Part shown: positions 31,916 to 40,493 of the stretch, piece by piece
Layout: the number at the start of each line of letters is the position of its first letter
Position numbering within the stretch: the first letter of the stretch is position 1
Assembly (NCBI GenBank): GCA_034416335.1
Contig: DAOULV010000026.1
Span: 27,524-91,523, forward strand
Source of the DNA: MGML01 sp034416335
Lineage (GTDB): Bacteria; Chloroflexota; Dehalococcoidia; Dehalococcoidales; UBA2162
Reading direction: 5' to 3'
DNA length: 64,000 bases
The notes under the pieces: generated by a model
Told to the model about the DNA's origin: nothing
Seen by the model: the letters and a program-made list of their open reading frames with translations, nothing else
Database searches by the model: none
Made by a program: the position numbers and the translations under genes

Positions 31916-32743
31916 ATGAAAAGGATAACGGTCAGGGACATGCAGCCTGGCGACGAGGAGTTCGTCGGTACGTGCGGCCATGTTGGTGAGACAAAAGAAC
32001 GTACCGATTCTTGCTGGCGGCGCATCCCCTGGCTGCGTGAACAATATCAATACGGCTTGAGAATAAAGGTTGCTCTTATCGATGGCAGGCGTGAGGGATT
32101 TCTCTACGTTATGCCGATTGAAATAGCTCCCTGGGGGCCGGTGGGGCGCGACCTTATGGTTATTCAATGTCTTGTTGCGAATAAGCCTGCCGGACAGGGT
32201 ACAGGCCGTGCTCTGGTGGAGGCTGCCGAAGAAGAAGCACGCCGACAGGAACGGAAGGGGATAGTCGTCATTGCCTACTTTCATGATTACTGGTTCATGC
32301 CGGCTTATTTCTTTGAGAAGTGCGGATACAGTCGGATTGGTGAGATCGCTGAAGTGACTGACGTTGATGAGAGGATATATTTGAGCAATAAGGCTCTGTT
32401 GTGGAAGGCATTCGATGGTTCGGCTGAACCACCGAGATTCCACAAACAGAATTATGTATTCGAGCCGGCAGCAGGTAAAGTGGCTATCGACCTGTTTACG
32501 ACTCGTTCGTGCCTTACCTACGATGTAGAAGCCCAACGCGTACGGGAAGTTGCCGGCGAGTTCGGCGACTCAGTAGTACTCCGGGAATATTGTGCCGACG
32601 ACCCGAAGGTTCGGGATGAATATGGTCTTTGCCGGGGTATCTTCATCAATGGAAAGGCGGTTGGCTGGGGGGCTGAAGCCTCGAAGGATGCTGTCCGTGC
32701 GGAAGTGGAGAAGATCAAACGGCAGATTACTTCGGACGAATAA
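31916..32743 (+). CDS. GNAT-family N-acetyltransferase with extra C-terminal domain
   Basis: 275 residues. The N-terminal 150 residues form a GNAT domain with the acetyl-CoA loop A-G-Q-G-T-G-R-A-L-V-E and a later Y-F-F-E-K-C-G-Y motif B. The C-terminal part (about 160-275) is a separate alpha/beta domain of a type found in YoaP-like or thioredoxin-like regions; I could not assign it firmly. Substrate unknown. The long minus-strand frame across it is a shadow. Confidence 0.78.
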   Translation: MKRITVRDMQPGDEEFVGTCGHVGETKERTDSCWRRIPWLREQYQYGLRIKVALIDGRREGFLYVMPIEIAPWGPVGRDLMVIQCLVANKPAGQGTGRALVEAAEEEARRQERKGIVVIAYFHDYWFMPAYFFEKCGYSRIGEIAEVTDVDERIYLSNKALLWKAFDGSAEPPRFHKQNYVFEPAAGKVAIDLFTTRSCLTYDVEAQRVREVAGEFGDSVVLREYCADDPKVRDEYGLCRGIFINGKAVGWGAEASKDAVRAEVEKIKRQITSDE

Positions 32744-32760
32744 TTATAATAACACGGGCG

Positions 32761-33354
32761 TTATTCTTGTGAATACGAAAAATACATCAGCCAGGCAAAA
32801 GTGCTGAGAAAAATTATACGCTGCCAGATACCGGCAAAATCTGGAACATTGAAGAAAAGAATTGAACAAATTAAAGCAAGACAACCGACTCCTATCGCCG
32901 TAATTCTACGTGATTTTGTTTTTTCGATAAATGCAGCCGAAACTGCAAAGAAGACAAACGAGAATCCGGTAACGGTAGCGAATTTCGAATGCAGGTCATC
33001 CTCCAGTACACTGAACTGAACTCCGGGTACAATCGGGGCGTGCTGGAAAAAAGCAGTCAACAGCAGTGAGATTCCGAAAATAATCAGCACTGCTTTATGA
33101 AGCCAGTAGCCTGACAATCGCTTCCAGCCATCGTCTATGGAAGATACCCCCAATAAAACAAAAACGACGTTCATCATCCAGGCGTTCGGAGCACCCTGGG
33201 CACCCAGGTGACTCGTGGTATTTTTAATGATGGAATATTCTTCGACACCGAAAAAAGGAAGAATAAATACAGCCAGCACCATAAGGATATAAGCCAGAGG
33301 CAGAAATTTGAACCTTAGTAACCTTCGCTGTAAAGAAATTGCTTTAATATCCAT
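32761..33354 (-). CDS. DUF998 family membrane protein
   Basis: 197 residues with six hydrophobic segments and no soluble domain. The family cue is the second loop: E-Y-S-I-I-K-N-T-T-S-H-L-G-A-Q-G-A-P, where N-x-x-S-x-L-G-A is conserved in DUF998. The start at 33354 (M-D-I-K-A-I-S-L) is chosen because the upstream extension of 66 residues is basic and lacks the fold. Function unknown. It is followed on the same strand by another orphan membrane protein gene. Confidence 0.65.
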   Translation of the reverse strand: MDIKAISLQRRLLRFKFLPLAYILMVLAVFILPFFGVEEYSIIKNTTSHLGAQGAPNAWMMNVVFVLLGVSSIDDGWKRLSGYWLHKAVLIIFGISLLLTAFFQHAPIVPGVQFSVLEDDLHSKFATVTGFSFVFFAVSAAFIEKTKSRRITAIGVGCLALICSILFFNVPDFAGIWQRIIFLSTFAWLMYFSYSQE

Positions 33355-33451
33355 CTTTGCGCTGTCTCGTTTCGATATTACACCAATTGTCCTGAATTCA
33401 GGGACTAAGTAAGGGTGGATACAATCACCAGAGGTACTCTGCCCCTTTCTG

Positions 33452-34006
33452 TTACTTGTTGAATCCCATCTGCTGTGCCTGAGGACAGATTTTTTGCGCT
33501 CGGCAATGAACGCAGGCAATTTTCGGGAATATGACAAAAAACCGGAAAGCAAGAAGACCTATTAAGAGTATTAAAATTATCAGCAGTCCCACGGAGTAGT
33601 TCATTATCAACGCCGGAATGACAGCGACAATCGGGAAGGCCAGGCTGAAAATATAAAGATTATTCGGACAAAGTATTCCTTTTGCCCTGTCACCGAAATA
33701 GTCGGTACTCCCCTCTTTGGCGATTTTCCTCGAGACTCGATTCAGCCCGGATATGCAGATTGAATTATCCAGCTTAAAATACACGCAGTTCGGGCATACT
33801 TTCAAAGGCATGTGGAGGTACATCTCTCCGAACGAAAAACAGAGATACAGGATGCCGATTACGTAGCCGACCCATCCGTTATAACCCAGTATGATACCGA
33901 TTCCGCCGAGAGAATAATGCAGGATGGTTGCTATGTTGTAAGTCAAAATGTTTATCAACGGGTATCTTGTATATAATTTCTTTGGATTATCAGCCACTGA
34001 TTGCAC
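33452..34006 (-). CDS. Membrane protein with paired Cys motifs
   Basis: 184 residues, four to five hydrophobic helices. A soluble part between helices 3 and 4 holds C-P-N-C-V-Y-F and C-I-S-G-L plus a further C-P-N-N; the C-terminus has C-V-H-C-R-A-Q-K-I-C-P-Q. These pairs could bind a metal or a cluster at the membrane, as in rubredoxin- or quinone-linked membrane subunits. No family name comes to mind. Its upstream region is at the promoter of the SDR relic, on the opposite strand. Confidence 0.6.
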   Translation of the reverse strand: MQSVADNPKKLYTRYPLINILTYNIATILHYSLGGIGIILGYNGWVGYVIGILYLCFSFGEMYLHMPLKVCPNCVYFKLDNSICISGLNRVSRKIAKEGSTDYFGDRAKGILCPNNLYIFSLAFPIVAVIPALIMNYSVGLLIILILLIGLLAFRFFVIFPKIACVHCRAQKICPQAQQMGFNK

Positions 34007-34120
34007 TCCCGGCTAAATAATTCGATGATTATTGATGCTCAGGTTTCATTAACTGTAGTGCATTCTGATTATAAGTTTCAATGTATATTTCACGCGGCAT
34101 TAAATAATTGTACGCGTGAC

Positions 34121-34148
34121 ATGACAAACATCACGATGTAAGTATAAT
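34121..34148 (+). promoter_or_regulatory. Promoter ahead of the SDR relic
   Basis: ATGACA (34121-34126), a 16-base spacer, TATAAT (34143-34148). Confidence 0.5.
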
Positions 34149-34223
34149 AGCAGTTTGAAATAAAAAAAGAAGGAGCATTCCACTCTTAATTAATACACTA
34201 CAGCGTGCTACAAGGGTGGAAAA

Positions 34224-34315
34224 ATGAAGGACTTTCAGAACAGGGCTCTGTTTATCACCGGAGCAGGTTAGGGATTCGGACCCAACCGGGCCAGAATCTC
34301 CTCCGAAGCGGGACG
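34224..34315 (+). pseudogene. Short-chain dehydrogenase fragment (decayed)
   Basis: A frame starting M-K-D-F-Q-N-R-A-L-F-I-T-G-A-G, the N-terminal NAD-binding signature of short-chain dehydrogenases, breaks at a TAG at 34269-34271 just where the next Gly would be (T-G-A-G-x-G-F-G), then continues with F-G-P-N-R-A-R-I-S-S-E-A-G before another stop. The rest of the gene is gone. A stop of TAG type excludes selenocysteine. Its promoter is still present. Confidence 0.55.
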
Positions 34316-34343
34316 GTAAAGCGAGTGTTTTTGATGTTTCGTC

Positions 34344-34481
34344 TTATTGGGCACCGTGAATTATTGCCGGTAGACAGCGAACACAGACCCATACTTCCCC
34401 GCCCTCTTTTTCAGCGTTAATCAGGATTCTTTCTTCACTTGTCACACCGCAGACAGAGCAGGTATGTTCAGCTTCAGCCAT
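34344..34481 (-). CDS. Small zinc-ribbon protein (45 aa)
   Basis: 45 residues: ATG at 34481, TAA at 34344. Two CxxC pairs, C-S-V-C-G at 8-12 and C-V-R-C at 33-36, with a W-V between them, fit a zinc knuckle or rubredoxin-like site. AGAGGT lies upstream of the ATG. It lies 64 bases downstream of cooS on the same strand, so it may be in the CODH transcript. No name is known to me. Confidence 0.6.
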   Translation of the reverse strand: MAEAEHTCSVCGVTSEERILINAEKEGGEVWVCVRCLPAIIHGAQ

Positions 34482-34545
34482 TTTTATTACCTCTATGTAT
34501 TTATCGAGAGTCAGTAGTACGATAGATGCCGTATGTCTTTGTTGA

Positions 34546-36507
34546 TTAATCTGTATCGAGTTCTCTTCTCATTCCCATGTCATAAAGTACTCTTTCCCGG
34601 GATTTGTCTATACCAAGAGCTTTTCTCTTGCCGTCAATGTGTTCTATCACCATCTTTGCCATTTTATACGGGTCTATCTCGAAGTCCCATTTTCCTCCGT
34701 ACAGGTGTTCCATTTCTTTAAACAGGTAATCGGTAACTTCTTTACTGCCCAGGGTCGGCCAGGTAGCGCCGAATATAGTGTAGACTCCTGAACTGACAAA
34801 ATACTGTCCGATAGCAACGGCTTTTTCACTCATCCATTCGGGTGCAACACCGGCCGCCGGTAGATCACTGATATCATCGCCGAGACCGCCGTCTTTAACC
34901 ATGGCAGTTGCCGCCATCAGTATCCGGCTGTTATCGATACAGGCGCCCAGGTGAAGCACCGGCGGGATTCCAACTGCTTCGCATACCTCGGCCAGCCCGG
35001 CTCCGGCGTACTGGACAGCTTCCGGTATCAACAAACCGGCTTTACCACATGCCATAGCAGCACACCCCGTTTCGAGTACGAGTACATCATTTTTTATCAG
35101 CTCTTTTACGAGCGTCACATGAATATCATCGTGGGTTACTCTTGCATTGTTGCATCCGACTACACCTGCCACTCCTCTTATCCGGCCGTTGATAATGTTT
35201 TCGTTGAGCGGGCGGTACGATGCTCTGAAGAGTCCTCCCATCAGATAGTTAATCGTTTCATGACTGAATCCGGCAACGAGCGGTGTTTTTTCATCTGGAA
35301 TTCTGACGTTTTCCCCGCGATTTACATAGTTCTCTATCGCGGTTTTGATGATGGCCCTCGCCGAATCGGCAGCTTTATGCTCGTCAAACTCAATATGAGT
35401 TGCGCCTTCAATCTTCGCTCTTCTGTCCGTGGTAATGAGTTTTGTATGGTAACAGGAAGCAGCTTCAGCCAGCCCCTGCATAATACACTGGACATCTACC
35501 ACAATTGCATCGAGTGCGCCGGTTACTATGGCAAGTTCCTGCTGCAGAAAATTACCGGCAATAGGGATTCCGTGACGCATCAGTATCTCGTTGGCTGTAC
35601 AGCACATCCCGGCGATGTTTATACCCTTTGCTCCTTTCGATTTTGCCAGCTCGATAAGCTCCGGCTCCTGGGAAACTACGGCTACCATCTCGGCGAGATA
35701 CGGTTCGTGCCCGTGAATAATAATGTTTACTTCGTCTTCTTTTAGTACTCCGAGGTTTATTTCACTTAATACCGGTGCCGGAGTTCCAAAGAGAACATCC
35801 TGAAGGTCTGTCGCAATCATGCTGCCACCCCAGCCATCAGCCAGGGCGGTCCTGGCGCCGTGGTGAAGCAGGTCTTTGTAGTCCTGGTCGCAACCCATAT
35901 GAGTACGGTGCATCGCTTCCGAGACCTCTCTATCTATACCCCTGGGTTCAACATCGAGATTTCTCCAGATTTCCTGTCTCTTAAGAGGTGCTCTTTTCAA
36001 TAGCAGCAGAGGTTCGTCCTGTTTACCGAATTCGCCTGATAATATTTCACCTACATCAACTGCTATTTCGTTATTACTGCGTTCTCCGATGTCGACTCCC
36101 AGTTCCATAGCCAGTTGTAATAACTTAACTTCATCTTTGATACTGAAATCTTCCAGTTCGCCCCTGGCGGTCTTTAAGAATATCTTGGCGACTTCACGAC
36201 CGTGATCACCATGAGAAGCCGTTCCCGCAGCGATTTTACGAAGAAAATTACGGGCAGCAATAGTCTCTGCCGTTGCTCCGCATACTCCTTTTCGCTTTTT
36301 CCTGTCCTCAGGCGTTTCCTCTCTATTTCTGGGAAGGGGCACCCTGCACGGTCCCATAGCGCAGTTACTGCAGCAACTGCCTTCGGCACCTATCGGACAG
36401 GCCTTCATGTTTTCAGCTCTTTCGAATACGGTACTTACCCCATCGGTGACCGCTTTCTCTATCATTTCTATAGTTGCCGGATCGATACTTTTTTTCATCT
36501 CCTCCAT
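34546..36507 (-). CDS. cooS: Anaerobic Ni-dependent carbon monoxide dehydrogenase catalytic subunit
   Basis: 653 residues, full length. The D- and B-cluster cysteines are present (Cys37, 45, 46, 49, 54, 77, in C-P-I-G-A-E-G-S-C-C-S-N-C). All C-cluster ligands are visible: H-G-H-E-P, G-M-C-C-T-A-N-E, V-D-V-Q-C-I-M-Q, V-G-C-N-N, E-T-G-C-A-A-M-A-C-G and H-L-G-A-C-I-D-N-S-R. The enzyme oxidises CO or feeds the Wood-Ljungdahl pathway. Start 36507 is chosen for a GGGGG site 9 bases upstream. No CooC maturation gene or CooF partner is next to it; the HypB-type nickel GTPase is 1 kb away. Confidence 0.97.
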   Translation of the reverse strand: MEEMKKSIDPATIEMIEKAVTDGVSTVFERAENMKACPIGAEGSCCSNCAMGPCRVPLPRNREETPEDRKKRKGVCGATAETIAARNFLRKIAAGTASHGDHGREVAKIFLKTARGELEDFSIKDEVKLLQLAMELGVDIGERSNNEIAVDVGEILSGEFGKQDEPLLLLKRAPLKRQEIWRNLDVEPRGIDREVSEAMHRTHMGCDQDYKDLLHHGARTALADGWGGSMIATDLQDVLFGTPAPVLSEINLGVLKEDEVNIIIHGHEPYLAEMVAVVSQEPELIELAKSKGAKGINIAGMCCTANEILMRHGIPIAGNFLQQELAIVTGALDAIVVDVQCIMQGLAEAASCYHTKLITTDRRAKIEGATHIEFDEHKAADSARAIIKTAIENYVNRGENVRIPDEKTPLVAGFSHETINYLMGGLFRASYRPLNENIINGRIRGVAGVVGCNNARVTHDDIHVTLVKELIKNDVLVLETGCAAMACGKAGLLIPEAVQYAGAGLAEVCEAVGIPPVLHLGACIDNSRILMAATAMVKDGGLGDDISDLPAAGVAPEWMSEKAVAIGQYFVSSGVYTIFGATWPTLGSKEVTDYLFKEMEHLYGGKWDFEIDPYKMAKMVIEHIDGKRKALGIDKSRERVLYDMGMRRELDTD

Positions 36508-36791
36508 AATCCACATCCCCCTGAATAGTAAAAAATACCGTATAAACCAACGGTCAGCAGCGACCACGGCTTATACAGCTAATTTAACCGATACGTGTTA
36601 CTTTAGATGTGATTAAAGTCGTATGAGGAGTTATTCCGGTATCAATCGTTATGCCGTAACAAACAAATATCGTATTGAATATTCTCCTTTGATAATTATT
36701 TCTGCTAAATATGATATAAATCGCTTACAATAGGCATCTCCCGGACTAAAATTACTGGCAGGTTAATACATTTCCATTCCGGAGGTGGTGT

Positions 36792-37484
36792 ATGAGGAGA
36801 AGGATAGCCGGCTCCTTATTACTGGTTGTCACGGTGTTTCTATTTACAATACCCTTAACGGGTTGCGGCGAAGACGAACAGACTGCAGAAGACCTTGGGC
36901 CGGTGGAAATTAATGAGTACCAGGGCGAAAAACTCTCATCCACCGATGATTTCAGGCCGAACGACATAGCAGGTTTCCAGTACATCGATATAGAGCAGTA
37001 CCGGCTTATTGTCGGGGGGCTTGTAGAAAAACCGCTTGAATACACTTACGACGAGGTAATTAATAAGTATCAGAATTATGAGAAGGTTGTGACGCTGAAC
37101 TGCGTGGAAGGCTGGAGCGTAAAAATTCTCTGGGAAGGCTTCCTGCTGCGTGACCTTATAGCTGATGCCTCTCCTTCACCCGAAGTAACGACAGTTATTC
37201 TACGGGCTTATGACGGATACTCAACGTCTTTACCCCTCGAATATATCATGGATAACAATATTCTGGTGGCTTACAAGATGAACGGTGTAGAGCTGCCGCC
37301 GGAGAGAGGTTTCCCTTTCCAGCTTGTTGCCGAAAGTAAGTGGGGTTACAAGTGGATTAAATGGATAACCTCTATCGAGTTATCCGACATGGAGTTTTAC
37401 GGCTACTGGGAAAGCCGTGGTTATTCGAACGACGGAGACCTGGACAAGTATTTCTTCGATAGAAGATTTGATTTAAACCCCTGA
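36792..37484 (+). CDS. Exported molybdopterin-binding oxidoreductase (SUOX-like fold) lipoprotein
   Basis: 230 residues. Signal with a lipobox L-T-G-C (Cys about 25) indicates an anchored extracytoplasmic protein. The body is the oxidoreductase molybdopterin-binding domain found in sulfite oxidase and YedY: Y-R-L-I-V-G-G-L-V-E-K-P near the start, and V-V-T-L-N-C-V-E-G-W, whose Cys would bind the molybdenum. The C-terminal end lacks the dimerisation domain of sulfite oxidases. A GGAGGTGG site precedes the ATG. Not linked to any visible molybdenum cofactor gene. Confidence 0.85.
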   Translation: MRRRIAGSLLLVVTVFLFTIPLTGCGEDEQTAEDLGPVEINEYQGEKLSSTDDFRPNDIAGFQYIDIEQYRLIVGGLVEKPLEYTYDEVINKYQNYEKVVTLNCVEGWSVKILWEGFLLRDLIADASPSPEVTTVILRAYDGYSTSLPLEYIMDNNILVAYKMNGVELPPERGFPFQLVAESKWGYKWIKWITSIELSDMEFYGYWESRGYSNDGDLDKYFFDRRFDLNP

Positions 37485-37556
37485 ACGAGTGAGTTATGGC
37501 GACGACTGATTTAAGGTAACAATCAGTTAGGCGATCGGCTAACTGAAGACTCCGGG

Positions 37557-38225
37557 TTAAGAAGTACGGTAGTTTTTAAGCTGTTGCTCTAGCCATGAAT
37601 ACCAGGCGTCCATTCCTTCTCCGGTCTTTGCCGATACAGGTATTATCTCCGCTTTTTCGTTGAGTCCCTTCACGGCTCCGGTGAACTCATCCATATCGAA
37701 GTCGAGGAGGGGGGCAAGGTCGATCTTGCTTACCAGCACGACGTCAACCTCGGTAAACATAATCGGGTACTTGTAGGGTTTGTCGTGACCTTCGGGCAGG
37801 CTGAGTATCATAACCTTTTTCTGTTCACCGAGGTTGAATTCGGCGGTACAGATAAGGTTGCCGACGTTTTCTACGAACAGCAGGTCGATTTCATTCAGGG
37901 GGAGGTTCTCCAGTCCCTGCTTTACCTGGTTAGCGTCGAGGTGGCAGCCGCCGGCGGTGTTTATCTGCACTACGGGGATGGACTGCTCGTTGATTTTTTC
38001 GGCATCCACGGAAGAGGCTACATCACCTTCGATAACACCGATACGGGCTTTATCTTTCATATCCTCTATGGTCTTGAGCAGCAGGGTGGTCTTGCCTGCT
38101 CCCGGAGACGACATTATATTGACCATCAAGACGTTGTTTTTATCCAGTAAGTCACAGTTTTCTTTCGCCATGACATCATTTGCCACCAGGATGTCTTCTT
38201 TAATCGTAAGTACTTTTATTGCCAT
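37557..38225 (-). CDS. hypB: HypB, nickel-incorporation GTPase
   Basis: 222 residues with P-loop N-I-M-S-S-P-G-A-G-K-T-T (about 35-46), switch region E-G-D-V, and V-S-K-I-D-L-A as the G4 motif. The metal-binding Cys-His pair is in G-G-C-H-L-D-A. The N-terminal His-rich or CxxCGC nickel stretch of some HypB proteins is absent. It loads nickel into [NiFe] hydrogenase and possibly CODH. HypA is not adjacent. It lies on the same strand as cooS, but a plus-strand gene separates them. Confidence 0.93.
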   Translation of the reverse strand: MAIKVLTIKEDILVANDVMAKENCDLLDKNNVLMVNIMSSPGAGKTTLLLKTIEDMKDKARIGVIEGDVASSVDAEKINEQSIPVVQINTAGGCHLDANQVKQGLENLPLNEIDLLFVENVGNLICTAEFNLGEQKKVMILSLPEGHDKPYKYPIMFTEVDVVLVSKIDLAPLLDFDMDEFTGAVKGLNEKAEIIPVSAKTGEGMDAWYSWLEQQLKNYRTS

Positions 38226-38419
38226 TTTAACCCCTTTTTAATACCCGGTCTGACTCGAAAAGTATATATCCTCTTCAGATTATACGTTATGGTCACGACA
38301 GAATCAATTTATCTATGCTTAGCTTAGCCGATTGAGGGGTAGGCCAAACAATTACAGATAAATGCAAATGGGACAGATAAAAGGCTATAATGGCATAAGT
38401 TGAAAGCAGGAGGGATGAG

Positions 38420-39616
38420 ATGAAAATAACGGATATGAAGACCTACGTGGTAGACCCGCACGGTCCGGGCGGACGGAACTGGGTGTTCGTTAAACTGATT
38501 ACCGATAACGGTATCGAGGGTATCGGTGAAGCATACGACGTACCCTTTAACCCCCAGATAACTGCCAAGCTGATAGAGTCGGTCGCTGATCGGTTTGTTA
38601 TAGGTACAGAGCCATTCCAGATAGAGACTATGTGGAGAAGCATCTATGCCAGCGGGTACGACCAGCACCCGGATACCGCCAAGATGGGGATTATCAGCGG
38701 ACTCGAGATAGCCTGCTGGGATATTATCGGCAAGGCGCTGGACCAGCCGATATACAACCTGCTGGGCGGAAAATACCACGAAAAGCTACGGAGTTATACC
38801 TATATCATGCCGGACCCGGATGCACCACCGGAGAGAAGAAGCGCCCAAACGATAGCGGATGTAGCCGCGGAGAGAGCTGCCCATTACATGAAGATGGGCT
38901 TTACCGCTTTGAAATTCGACCCGGTGGAACCGGTAACTGTCCAGGCACCCTATCAATTATCGCTAAAACGGCTGGAGAATGCGGAGAAAGTAGCCGGTGC
39001 GGTACGTGAAGCAGTAGGAGATAAATGCGACCTGCTGATAGGCACCCATGGAGAAATGACTACTTCAAGCGCTATCAGGCTGGCGAAGAGGCTGGAGAAA
39101 TACGACCCTATGTGGTTTGAAGAACCGGTCCCGCCGGAGAACAGGGATGAAATGGCGCGGGTAGCCCGGCACACCAGCATACCCATCGCTACGGGCGAAA
39201 GGCTTTCGACAAAGTATGAGTTCAGGGAATTGCTGGAGAAACAGGCGGCACAGATTCTACAGTTCCCGCTGGGAAGAGTCGGAGGTATCCTGGAGGCGAA
39301 GAAGATTGCCGGAATGGCGGAAGCTTATTATGCCCAGATAGCGCCGCACCTTTACGCCGGACCTATAGAAGCGATAGCCAACATACAGATAGATACCTGC
39401 AGCCCTAATTTCCTCATACAGGAGAGTATCGAGACCTGGGGAGGGTTCTATGCGGAAATCCTGAAAGAGCCCATAAAATGGGAAGAGGGCTATATCATAC
39501 CGCCTGAAGGTCCGGGGTTGGGTGTGGAATTGAACGAAGAAGTGGCAGAGAAGTACGTGTATACAGGGACAGGTACGGCACTCGATGTCAGGTACGGTCA
39601 CCTGTATGACAATTAA
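38420..39616 (+). CDS. Enolase-superfamily enzyme, galactonate dehydratase-like
   Basis: 398 residues. The capping domain and barrel are clear: a substrate loop near the N-terminus (G-I-G-E-A-Y), catalytic strand A-L-K-F-D, metal-site strand L-I-G-T-H-G-E, W-F-E-E-P-V, A-T-G-E-R and I-A-P-H-L-Y at the late His-bearing strand. It differs from the paralogue at 11203 (35-40% resemblance by eye), so the two have different substrates. A dehydratase on a sugar acid is plausible. AGGAGG lies 6-7 bases before the ATG. It overlaps no other unit; tlyA follows after 17 bases. Confidence 0.85.
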   Translation: MKITDMKTYVVDPHGPGGRNWVFVKLITDNGIEGIGEAYDVPFNPQITAKLIESVADRFVIGTEPFQIETMWRSIYASGYDQHPDTAKMGIISGLEIACWDIIGKALDQPIYNLLGGKYHEKLRSYTYIMPDPDAPPERRSAQTIADVAAERAAHYMKMGFTALKFDPVEPVTVQAPYQLSLKRLENAEKVAGAVREAVGDKCDLLIGTHGEMTTSSAIRLAKRLEKYDPMWFEEPVPPENRDEMARVARHTSIPIATGERLSTKYEFRELLEKQAAQILQFPLGRVGGILEAKKIAGMAEAYYAQIAPHLYAGPIEAIANIQIDTCSPNFLIQESIETWGGFYAEILKEPIKWEEGYIIPPEGPGLGVELNEEVAEKYVYTGTGTALDVRYGHLYDN

Positions 39617-39633
39617 ATCGGGATAGAGAATTT

Positions 39634-40359
39634 TTGAGTAAGAAACGGATAGACAACCTGCTGGTGAACAGAGGCCTGGCGGAAAGCAGGGCGAAAGCCC
39701 GGGCGATGATTATGGCAGGGGATGTCCTGGCGGATGGCAGGACTGTTTTGAAAGCCGGGACACCGGTGAACGAGGACGCTGAGTTATCTATAAAGGAACC
39801 GCTTCCGTTTGTCAGTCGCGGCGGACTTAAACTCGATTACGCTATCGAGCATTTTGGGGTTAAAATTGAAAATATGACAGCCGCAGATATAGGAGCGTCC
39901 ACCGGCGGATTCACCGACTGCCTGCTGAAGCGTGGAGCCGGGCGTGTATATGCAGTGGACGTAGGTTACGGTCAGCTCGATTACCGATTGAGACAGGACT
40001 CGCGGGTAGTGGTGATGGACAGGGTAAACGCCCGGTATCCGCTGGATATAGCGGAGAAGCTGGACCTCGTGGTAATCGATGTCTCATTCATATCCTTGGA
40101 GAAGATAATACCTTCGGTCGCCGGACTTCTGAAAGAGGAAGGGAGAATTATTGCACTGATAAAACCGCAGTTCGAAGCCAGGCGAAACGAAGTGGGCAAA
40201 GGTGGAGTTATCAGGAAACCGGAGATACACGCAAAAGTGCTGGGAAGATTTGTGAAGTGGATAACAGATAATGGGTACAGGCTGAAAGGACTGACAGCGT
40301 CGCCGATACAGGGGGCTTCGGGAAACCGCGAATTTCTGGCCTTGCTTAGTTTGACATAA
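39634..40359 (+). CDS. tlyA: TlyA-family rRNA 2'-O-methyltransferase
   Basis: 241 residues. N-terminal S4 RNA-binding domain (R-I-D-N-L-L-V-N-R-G-L-A-x-S-R-A-K-A) is followed by an FtsJ/RrmJ-like methyltransferase domain with D-I-G-A-S-T-G-G-F-T-D at about 87-97 and Y-A-V-D-V-G-Y-G-Q-L. TlyA methylates cytidines in 16S and 23S rRNA; loss gives capreomycin resistance in mycobacteria. TTG start, 17 bases after the enolase-superfamily stop, so the two are likely co-transcribed. Confidence 0.9.
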   Translation: MSKKRIDNLLVNRGLAESRAKARAMIMAGDVLADGRTVLKAGTPVNEDAELSIKEPLPFVSRGGLKLDYAIEHFGVKIENMTAADIGASTGGFTDCLLKRGAGRVYAVDVGYGQLDYRLRQDSRVVVMDRVNARYPLDIAEKLDLVVIDVSFISLEKIIPSVAGLLKEEGRIIALIKPQFEARRNEVGKGGVIRKPEIHAKVLGRFVKWITDNGYRLKGLTASPIQGASGNREFLALLSLT

Positions 40360-40365
40360 TATGAG

Positions 40366-40393
40366 ATAGATTCCCGTTTTCGCGGGAGTAACA
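40366..40393. repeat. Short REP-like element
   Basis: GATTCCCGTTTTCGCGGGAG followed by TAAC in the gap between tlyA and purF; its CCCG/CGGG stem resembles the other short dispersed palindromes. Confidence 0.35.
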
Positions 40394-40493
40394 GGATAAA
40401 AAGCGGGAACAACAGGGACTCACTTAGATAATAAGGAATGAAACAATTAGAGACTATATTCATTGACCTGAGATTAAAGGTGGTCTATAATGA

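Noticed and set aside
31868..32536. A 222-residue minus-strand frame antisense to the GNAT gene
   Set aside because: The GNAT gene on the plus strand has clear acetyl-CoA motifs; the minus frame has none and is a codon-bias shadow.
34951..35745. A 264-residue plus-strand frame across cooS
   Set aside because: cooS on the minus strand has all cluster ligands; the opposite frame has no recognisable pattern.
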